The translations under genes and the position numbers were made by a program. This document shows, one piece after another, positions 6,431 through 11,491 of a stretch of 11,491 bases of DNA (its first letter is position 1; every line of letters starts with the position of its first letter). Below the pieces are notes generated by a model. That model saw nothing but the letters and a program-made list of their open reading frames with translations, did not search any database and was not told the DNA's origin. Source of the stretch: Pseudomonadota bacterium (lineage in GTDB: Bacteria; Pseudomonadota; Gammaproteobacteria; Steroidobacterales; Steroidobacteraceae). Where the stretch lies: assembly GCA_021815905.1 (NCBI GenBank), contig JAKAZP010000043.1:1-11491 (forward strand), in the 5' to 3' direction.

Positions 6431-8274
6431 TGCAGCCCCTGCGTCACTCCTGGAACACCGTGGACGCGACCGATACCTCGGACCCGAGCTACTTTCACCG
6501 CGTAGTGGATTGCCAGTGGGCCTGCCCTGCCCATACCGACGTGCCGGAGTACATCCGGCTCATCGCCCAGGGGCGGTTCACGGACGCTTACCTCCTCAAC
6601 CGCCATTCGAACGTCTTCCCCGGGATCCTCGGGCGAGTCTGCGACCGCCCGTGCGAGCCGGCGTGCCGGCGAGGCCGCGTCGAGTCGAAGCCGGTGGCGA
6701 TCTGCCGCCTGAAGCGCGTCGCGGCCGACCTGCGGGACGATGTCAGCGGGCGGCTGCCGAAGATTCCGAAGGTGAAGAACGGCCGGCGCATCGCCTGCAT
6801 CGGCGCCGGCTGCGCCTCGCTCACCGTCGCCAACGATCTGATGCCGCTCGGCTACGAGGTGACGATCTTCGAGCAGTACGGCGAGCCGGGCGGCCTGATG
6901 CGCACGAACATCCCGGCATTCCGCCTGCCGCAGCCCGTGATCGAGGATGAGATCGGGATGATCCTCGGCATGGGGGTCGATCTCAAGCTCGGGCACCGCA
7001 TCGAGAGCCTCGGCGGGCTGCTCGCGAGCGGCGGTTTCGATGCCGTATTCGTCGGCTCCGGCGCGCCGAAGGGCAAGAACCTCGAGCTTCCCGGCCGCTC
7101 GGAGGCCGGAGCCAACGTGCACATCGGCATCAGCTGGCTCGAGTCGGTGGCCTTCGGGCACATCGATCGCATCGGCGAGCGGGTGCTCATCATCGGGGTC
7201 GGCAACACCGCGATGGACTGTTGCCGCTCGAGCCTCAGGCTCGGGGCGAGGAAGGTGATGGTGATGGCGCGCAAGCCGCGCGGCTTCTTCAAGGCCTCCG
7301 AGTGGGAGCTCGAGGACGCCGAGGAGGAGAGTGTCGAGATCATCGTCAACCGCTCGCCGAAGGCCTTCGTCGTCGAGGACGGACGGCTCAAGGGCATGCG
7401 CTTCGAATGCATGGAGTACGATCTCGACGACGAAGGCCGCATCCGCGCCGAGCGCGTGGCGGGCGAGGAATTCCTGGCCGCGGACGACGTCATCCTCGCG
7501 ATCGGCCAGGAGAACGCCTTCCCGTGGATCGAGCGGGACCTCGGCATCGAGTTCGACAAATGGGACGTGCCGGTCGTCGATGCGGTGACCTACCAGTCGA
7601 CCCGCCCCGGGGTGTTCTTCGGCGGCGATGCCGCCTTCGGGCCGAAGAACATCATCTGGGCGGTCGAGCACGGCCACCAGGCCGCGATCTCGATTCACCG
7701 GCATTGCCAGGGCGAGCCTCTCGGGGAGCGCTTGCCCCCGGGGGTCAGCCTGCACAGCCGCAAGATGGGCATGCACGAGTGGTCGTATGCCAACGACTAC
7801 GCGCCGCTCGAGCGGCGCCTCGTGCCGCACGTCTCCCTGAAGGAGCGCTTCAAGAAGATCAACATCGAGGTCGAGCTCGGCTTCGACGCCGAGCAGGCGG
7901 CGCAGGAGGTGCAGCGCTGCCTCAACTGCGACGTGCAGACGGTGTTCGCCCCGAAGCTCTGCATCGAATGCGATGCGTGCATCGACATCTGTCCCGTGGA
8001 CTGTCTCGCCATCACGCCGAACGGCACCGAGGCGCAGCTGCGCGAGACGCTCAAGGCGCCCGCGAGGAACCTCGCGCAGCCGCTGTACGTCTCGGCGGGG
8101 CTGCCGCAGACCGGGCGGGTGATGGTGAAGGACGAGAACCTGTGCGTGCACTGCGGGCTGTGCGCCGAGCGCTGCCCGACCGCCGCCTGGGACATGCAGA
8201 AATCCGCCATCCACTGGCCGCAAGCCGGGGACGAGGCCCGCACGCTCGAGGCGCGCAAGCCGAAAATCGCCTGA
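6403..8274 (+). CDS. KorC-like FAD/NAD(P)/iron-sulfur oxidoreductase subunit with C-terminal 2[4Fe-4S] ferredoxin domain
   Basis: The protein is up to 623 residues. Residues about 35-110 form a glutamate-synthase-small-subunit/DPD-like iron-sulfur domain (C37, C41, C80, C84, C88). FAD binding is at IGAGCASL (133-140), a GxGxxS form like that of dihydropyrimidine dehydrogenase. NAD(P) binding is at VLIIGVGNTAMDC (261-273), and the second flavin motif is FFGGDAAFGPKNIIWAVEHG (405-424). The C-terminus is a bacterial-ferredoxin domain with C520/C523/C526/C530 and C581/C584/C587/C591, both CxxCxxCxxxCP. Placed before korA and korB, it most likely carries electrons from the 2-oxoacid oxidoreductase to NAD(P)+ (or the reverse). 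It could be annotated as glutamate synthase subunit beta, but no gltB is present. The start is uncertain: GTG 6403, TTG 6430 or GTG 6460. GTG 6460 has GGA five bases upstream and follows a TATCAT element. Confidence 0.88.
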   Translation: MPAAPDVLSLQPLRHSWNTVDATDTSDPSYFHRVVDCQWACPAHTDVPEYIRLIAQGRFTDAYLLNRHSNVFPGILGRVCDRPCEPACRRGRVESKPVAICRLKRVAADLRDDVSGRLPKIPKVKNGRRIACIGAGCASLTVANDLMPLGYEVTIFEQYGEPGGLMRTNIPAFRLPQPVIEDEIGMILGMGVDLKLGHRIESLGGLLASGGFDAVFVGSGAPKGKNLELPGRSEAGANVHIGISWLESVAFGHIDRIGERVLIIGVGNTAMDCCRSSLRLGARKVMVMARKPRGFFKASEWELEDAEEESVEIIVNRSPKAFVVEDGRLKGMRFECMEYDLDDEGRIRAERVAGEEFLAADDVILAIGQENAFPWIERDLGIEFDKWDVPVVDAVTYQSTRPGVFFGGDAAFGPKNIIWAVEHGHQAAISIHRHCQGEPLGERLPPGVSLHSRKMGMHEWSYANDYAPLERRLVPHVSLKERFKKINIEVELGFDAEQAAQEVQRCLNCDVQTVFAPKLCIECDACIDICPVDCLAITPNGTEAQLRETLKAPARNLAQPLYVSAGLPQTGRVMVKDENLCVHCGLCAERCPTAAWDMQKSAIHWPQAGDEARTLEARKPKIA

Positions 8275-8324
8275 AGGCGACTCCCAACGATTCCCAAATG
8301 AGCAAGCAACGCGAGATGGCGCCT

Positions 8325-8391
8325 GGTCGGGTGCGCGCCGGCGGGACGCCGGCGCTCAGGGCCGCACGGTTCAATTCCCGGCGTCCCGACC
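8325..8391 (+). repeat. Structured intergenic element with nested, mutually exclusive inverted repeats
   Basis: Three perfect inverted repeats share one 67-base stretch. GGTCGGG (8325-8331) pairs with CCCGACC (8385-8391). GCGCCGGC (8335-8342) pairs with GCCGGCGC (8348-8355) around a 5-base loop. GGGACGCCGG (8343-8352) pairs with CCGGCGTCCC (8378-8387). The third overlaps both of the others, so an RNA copy could fold in two ways. It lies in the 151-base gap between korC and korA, which otherwise holds only a small 5-bp stem at 8267-8280. It may be a REP-like palindrome or a regulatory leader for korA; no T tract is present. A tRNA-like GGTTCAATTCC occurs at 8368-8378. Confidence 0.5.
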
Positions 8392-8425
8392 GAGAGCCAT
8401 CCTGCGATGCGTGCGGATGCGAGCA

Positions 8426-10264
8426 ATGAACCGAGTCAACGATTTCACCATCAAGATCGCCACCGTCAACGGCACGGGCTCCGCGAGCGCCAACACGCTG
8501 CTCATGAAGTCCATCTTCAGGAGCGGCGTGCCGGTCATGGGCAAGAACTACTTCCCCTCCAACATCCAGGGCCTGCCGACCTGGTACGAGATTCGCGTCT
8601 CGGCCGCGGACCATCTGGCGCGCTCGGGGTCGGTGGACATCATGGTCGCCATGAACGCGGAGACCTACTCGCGCGACGTCAGGGAAGTGGCTCCGGGCGG
8701 CTACCTGGTCTACGACTCCACCTGGCCGCGGCCGGCGCTGCTTCAGCGCTCTGACATCACCGTGCTCGGCGCGCCGCTCGCGCGGCTGTGCAACGAGAAT
8801 TTCAACGGGGTGCGCACGCGCATCCTGATGAAGAACATCTGCTACGCGGGCGCGCTGGCCGCGCTCCTCGAGCTCGATCTCGAGCGCATCCGGGAGCTGC
8901 TCGCGCAGACGTACGCGAAGAAGCCGCAGCTCATCGAAAGCAACATGAAGGCGATCGGACTCGGCTACGAGTACGCGCGCGAGCACTTCGACTGTCCGCT
9001 GCCGCTCAAGGTCGAGCGGATGGATCGAACGGCCGGGCACATCATGATCGATGGCAACACCGCCGCCGCGCTCGGGTGCGTGTTCGCCGGAGCCACGGTC
9101 GCGGCCTGGTATCCGATCACCCCCTCGACCTCGCTCATGGACGCGTTCAAGGGCTTCTGCGACCGGACGCGCATCGATCCGCAGACCGGCGCCAAGCGCT
9201 TCGCCTTCATCCAGGCGGAGGACGAGCTCGCGGCCATCGGCATGGTGATCGGCGCCTCGTGGAACGGGGCGCGCGCGTTCACCGCGACCTCCGGTCCCGG
9301 CATCTCGCTCATGAACGAATTCCTCGGACTCGCCTACTACGCCGAGGTGCCGGCGGTGGTGTTCGACGTCCAGCGGGTCGGGCCCTCGACCGGCATGCCG
9401 ACGCGGACGCAGCAGGGCGACATCATGTCGTGCGCCTACGCCTCGCACGGGGACACTCGCCACGTCTGCCTGTATCCGGCCAATCCGGAGGAGTGCTTCT
9501 ACATGGCCGCGCAGGCCTTCGATCTCGCCGAGCGGCTGCAGACGCCGGTGATGGTGCTGTCGGACCTCGATATCGGCATGAACGACTGGATGTGCCGCGA
9601 GCTGAAATGGGACGACGCCTACCGGCCCGACCGGGGGAAGATGCTCGCGCCCGAGCAGATCGAGAAGCTCGAGAAATTCCAGCGCTACCTCGACAAGGAC
9701 GGCGACGGCATTCCCTGGCGGACCCTGCCGGGCATTCACCCGAAGGCCGCCTACTTCACCCGCGGGTCGGGCCATTCGCAGTACGGCACCTACACCGAGG
9801 ACTCGACCGAGTACCAGATCGTGCTCGACCGGCTGATGCGCAAGTGGGATACGGCGAAGAAGCTCGTGCCCCGGGCGCAGATCGACGCCACGGCCGGGGG
9901 CGACATCGGCATCGTCTCCGTCGGCAGCGGCGACAGCGCCATTCGCGAGGCGCTCGCGATCCTCGCCGCCCAGGGGGTGCCGGTCAACTACATGCGGGTG
10001 CGCAGCTTCCCCTTCAGCGAGGACGTCGAGCGCTTTCTCGCCGCGCACCGGCTGCTGTTCGTGGTCGAGCAGAACCGCGATGCGCAGCTGCGCTCGCTCC
10101 TCACGCTCGAAACCGCCGTGGAGAAGAGCAGGCTGCGCTCGCTTCTGCACTACAGCGGGCTGCCGATCTCCTCGAGCTTCATTGTCGAGGGAGTGCTCGC
10201 CGAGGTGCGCCCCGGGGGTCTGCGCCGCGCACGTGACGCCGCGAGCGGGGGGAGCCAGCGATGA
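8426..10264 (+). CDS. korA: 2-oxoacid:acceptor oxidoreductase, fused gamma-alpha subunit (probable 2-oxoglutarate oxidoreductase KorA)
   Basis: The product is 612 residues. The N-terminal gamma domain (about 1-190; TVNGTGSASANTLLMKS at 13-29) is fused to the alpha subunit, as in the gamma-alpha KorA type. The alpha part shows WYPITPSTSLMDAF (228-241), QAEDELAAIGMVIGASWNGA (263-282), TATSGPGISLM (286-296) and QRVGPSTGMPTRTQQGD (316-332), then the domain-II core GDIGIVSVGSGDSAIREAL. With KorB it oxidatively decarboxylates a 2-oxoacid with CoA to an acyl-CoA, or runs in reverse. 2-Oxoglutarate is the likely substrate from overall family likeness, but pyruvate or another oxoacid is not excluded. 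ATG 8426 was chosen over GTG 8411 and ATG 8417 because MNRVNDFTIK is the most family-like start; its Shine-Dalgarno site is weak. The stop overlaps korB as ATGA. Confidence 0.92.
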   Translation: MNRVNDFTIKIATVNGTGSASANTLLMKSIFRSGVPVMGKNYFPSNIQGLPTWYEIRVSAADHLARSGSVDIMVAMNAETYSRDVREVAPGGYLVYDSTWPRPALLQRSDITVLGAPLARLCNENFNGVRTRILMKNICYAGALAALLELDLERIRELLAQTYAKKPQLIESNMKAIGLGYEYAREHFDCPLPLKVERMDRTAGHIMIDGNTAAALGCVFAGATVAAWYPITPSTSLMDAFKGFCDRTRIDPQTGAKRFAFIQAEDELAAIGMVIGASWNGARAFTATSGPGISLMNEFLGLAYYAEVPAVVFDVQRVGPSTGMPTRTQQGDIMSCAYASHGDTRHVCLYPANPEECFYMAAQAFDLAERLQTPVMVLSDLDIGMNDWMCRELKWDDAYRPDRGKMLAPEQIEKLEKFQRYLDKDGDGIPWRTLPGIHPKAAYFTRGSGHSQYGTYTEDSTEYQIVLDRLMRKWDTAKKLVPRAQIDATAGGDIGIVSVGSGDSAIREALAILAAQGVPVNYMRVRSFPFSEDVERFLAAHRLLFVVEQNRDAQLRSLLTLETAVEKSRLRSLLHYSGLPISSSFIVEGVLAEVRPGGLRRARDAASGGSQR

Positions 10265-11322
10265 CATTCATTGCGAAGCCGCGGATCGCGAATCCCGCCC
10301 TGCCGCGCAACTCCCTCGGCCTCATCCGGCGCGATTACGAGGGGGCGCTCTCGACGCTGTGCGCGGGCTGCGGGCACGACTCGATCACCGCCGCGATCGT
10401 CGAGGCCGCGTGGCATCTCGCGCTCGAGCCGCAGAACCTCGTGAAGCTTTCCGGCATCGGCTGCTCCTCGAAGACGACCGCCTACTTCGTCTCGGGCGCC
10501 CACGGTTTCAACGCCGTGCACGGGCGCATGCCCTCGATCGCGACCGGCGCCAACGCGGCCAACCGCAACCTCACGTACATCGGCGTCTCCGGTGACGGGG
10601 ACACGCTCTCGATCGGTCTCGGCCAGTTCTGTCACGCGATCCGCCGCAATCTCGACATGCTCTACATCATCGAGAACAACGGCGTGTACGGTCTCACCAA
10701 GGGGCAGTTCTCGGCATCCGCCGACATCGGCACCAGGGCGAAGAAGGGCGAGACCAACTTCCAGCCGCCCATCGATCCGGTGCTGCTCGCGCTCGGCCTC
10801 GGCGCCACCTTCGTCGCCCGCAGCTTCTCCGGGGACAAGCGCCAGCTGGTGCCGCTCATCGAGGCGGGTCTGCGCCACCGCGGGTTCGCGCTGATCGACG
10901 TGCTCTCGCCGTGCGTGACTTTCAACGATCACGAGGGCTCGACCAAGAGCTATGCCTACACCCGCGGCCACTACGAGCCGGCGGTTCAGGCGGATTTCGT
11001 GCCGCCCGAGCGTGAGATCACGGCCGAGTACACCGAGGGGGAGGCGCTCTCGGTGACCATGCACGACGGCAGCCGGGTCGTGTTGCGCAAGCTCGATGCG
11101 AACTACGATCCGACCGACCGGGGGGGCGCCCAGGCGAGGGTGCAGGAGCGGCTGGCCTCGGGGGAGTATCTGACGGGGCTCCTGTACCTCGATGCCGCGG
11201 GGGACCACCGCGAGTTCCACGAGGTCAATGGCACGCCCGCCACGGCTCTCAACGCGCTGCCCTACGAGGACCTCTCTCCCGGGTCCAAGGGCCTGGAGAA
11301 GGTCCTGGCACGCTTTCGATGA
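10261..11322 (+). CDS. korB: 2-oxoacid:acceptor oxidoreductase, TPP-binding beta subunit (probable 2-oxoglutarate oxidoreductase KorB)
   Basis: The 353-residue beta subunit carries thiamine diphosphate and one [4Fe-4S] cluster. Its N-terminal RRDYEGALSTLCAGCGHDSI is typical of KorB. Cluster ligands are visible as C34 and C37 (CAGC), C68 (IGCSS) and C218 (LSPC). The TPP/Mg2+ motif is GDGD (111-114) followed by ENNGVYGLTKGQ (138-149). The region 160-250 includes the conserved PCVTFNDHEGSTKSY. There is no separate ferredoxin domain, so electrons must leave by an external carrier, most simply the ferredoxin domain of the upstream KorC-like protein. The start ATG 10261 overlaps the korA stop and has GGAG at 10251-10254, six bases upstream. 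It is the last gene of the set and is followed by a G-rich hairpin region. Confidence 0.94.
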   Translation: MTFIAKPRIANPALPRNSLGLIRRDYEGALSTLCAGCGHDSITAAIVEAAWHLALEPQNLVKLSGIGCSSKTTAYFVSGAHGFNAVHGRMPSIATGANAANRNLTYIGVSGDGDTLSIGLGQFCHAIRRNLDMLYIIENNGVYGLTKGQFSASADIGTRAKKGETNFQPPIDPVLLALGLGATFVARSFSGDKRQLVPLIEAGLRHRGFALIDVLSPCVTFNDHEGSTKSYAYTRGHYEPAVQADFVPPEREITAEYTEGEALSVTMHDGSRVVLRKLDANYDPTDRGGAQARVQERLASGEYLTGLLYLDAAGDHREFHEVNGTPATALNALPYEDLSPGSKGLEKVLARFR

Positions 11323-11364
11323 GGTCTCGGGGGCGCGTTTCCCGGCGGAGGGGTGCACACCGGA

Positions 11365-11410
11365 GGGGGGGCGGTCGGAGGGGGGCGGCCGGTTCCGACC
11401 GCGCCCCCCT
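11365..11410 (+). terminator. GC-rich hairpin downstream of korB, possible terminator
   Basis: GCGGTCGGA (11371-11379) and TCCGACCGC (11394-11402) form a perfect 9-bp stem with a 14-base loop. It is extended after one G-G mismatch by G-run to C-run pairing (11365-11369 with 11404-11408). It lies about 45 bases after the korB stop. No T tract follows (CTGTCT), so it may be a Rho-assisted stop or an RNA-stabilising 3' end rather than a canonical intrinsic terminator. Confidence 0.45.
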
Positions 11411-11427
11411 GTCTCCGCGCCTCGAGC

Positions 11428-11457
11428 TTGTGCCGGCGCGCACTCCTGCGGTACGCT
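11428..11457 (+). promoter_or_regulatory. Possible promoter for a gene beyond the right edge
   Basis: TTGTGC (11428-11433) and TACGCT (11452-11457) are spaced 18 bases apart and resemble weak sigma-70 -35 and -10 elements. They sit after the probable korB terminator, with a pyrimidine-rich leader running to the end of the window. An 8-bp inverted repeat (CCGGCGCG 11433-11440, CGCGCCGG 11459-11466) surrounds the proposed -10 and could be an operator or chance in such GC-rich DNA. No gene start is visible before the edge. Confidence 0.3.
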
Positions 11458-11491
11458 CCGCGCCGGTCCGTGACCTTTCCCTTTCCTGCCG

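Noticed and set aside
6427..8223. 598-codon minus-strand open frame opposite the KorC-like gene
   Set aside because: It is antisense to a gene with many intact functional motifs and has low-complexity H/R/A/D-rich composition.
8325..8391. Possible tRNA gene (7-bp acceptor-like stem GGTCGGG/CCCGACC plus T-loop-like GGTTCAATTCC)
   Set aside because: The span is 67 bases, the T stem has two mismatches, no D arm or anticodon arm with a 7-base loop can be drawn, and no CCA or proper discriminator follows.
8298..8429. A 43-codon open frame (MSKQREMAPG...) in the korC-korA gap
   Set aside because: It spans the inverted-repeat element, has no clear Shine-Dalgarno site, overlaps the korA start and has the composition of translated palindromic DNA.
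8051..10267. 738-codon minus-strand open frame opposite korA
   Set aside because: It lies antisense to the well-conserved korA and the 3' end of the korC-like gene, with no family features; it is a GC-rich third-position artefact.
1..11491. CRISPR array, insertion sequence, phage or toxin-antitoxin genes
   Set aside because: No regularly spaced repeats, transposase or integrase motifs or small paired genes were found; apart from the decayed MATE gene the window looks like ordinary chromosomal sequence.

Overview
The window is about 11.5 kb of very GC-rich bacterial chromosome carrying nine protein genes and one gene remnant. The ubiE-ubiJ-ubiB block, with a DUF971 gene upstream of ubiE, is a typical gammaproteobacterial arrangement, and UbiJ is characteristic of proteobacteria that make ubiquinone. 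With the high GC content and strong GC-ending codon bias, I infer a high-GC gammaproteobacterium, perhaps near the Xanthomonadales/Nevskiales/Chromatiales side. The species cannot be named from the sequence alone.

Layout. (1) 1-2370, plus strand: the 3' part of trpB, then trpA, then a double-hotdog-like protein of unknown function. Each junction is a 4-base ATGA start/stop overlap, so these are the distal genes of one translationally coupled tryptophan operon. A perfect 9-bp hairpin (2355-2382) lies where this operon meets the oppositely directed one. (2) 2382-2699, minus strand: a MATE-family multidrug transporter reduced to its N-terminal ~65 residues joined in frame to its C-terminal tail. 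(3) 2700-5721, minus strand: ubiE, ubiJ and ubiB, with gaps of 18-19 bases. They supply the C-methyltransferase, the SCP2-type lipid-binding accessory factor and the atypical kinase/ATPase of ubiquinone synthesis. (4) 5722-5998: a 277-base gap holding a strong intrinsic terminator that points in the plus direction, although both flanking genes run minus. (5) 5999-6358, minus strand: a DUF971 protein. (6) 6403-11322, plus strand: a three-gene set encoding a flavin- and iron-sulfur NAD(P)H oxidoreductase subunit (KorC-like), a fused gamma-alpha 2-oxoacid oxidoreductase subunit (KorA) and a TPP-binding beta subunit (KorB). (7) 11323-11491: a terminator-like hairpin in a G-rich tract and a possible promoter for a gene beyond the window.

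The KorC-KorA-KorB set is the most interesting functional unit. KorA and KorB form the CoA- and thiamine-dependent 2-oxoacid (probably 2-oxoglutarate) oxidoreductase. KorC carries its own two-cluster ferredoxin domain plus FAD and NAD(P) sites, so electrons could pass directly to NAD(P)+ without a free ferredoxin. Other points worth a second look are the structured 67-base element between korC and korA, the orphan plus-strand terminator upstream of ubiE, and the in-frame deleted MATE gene.
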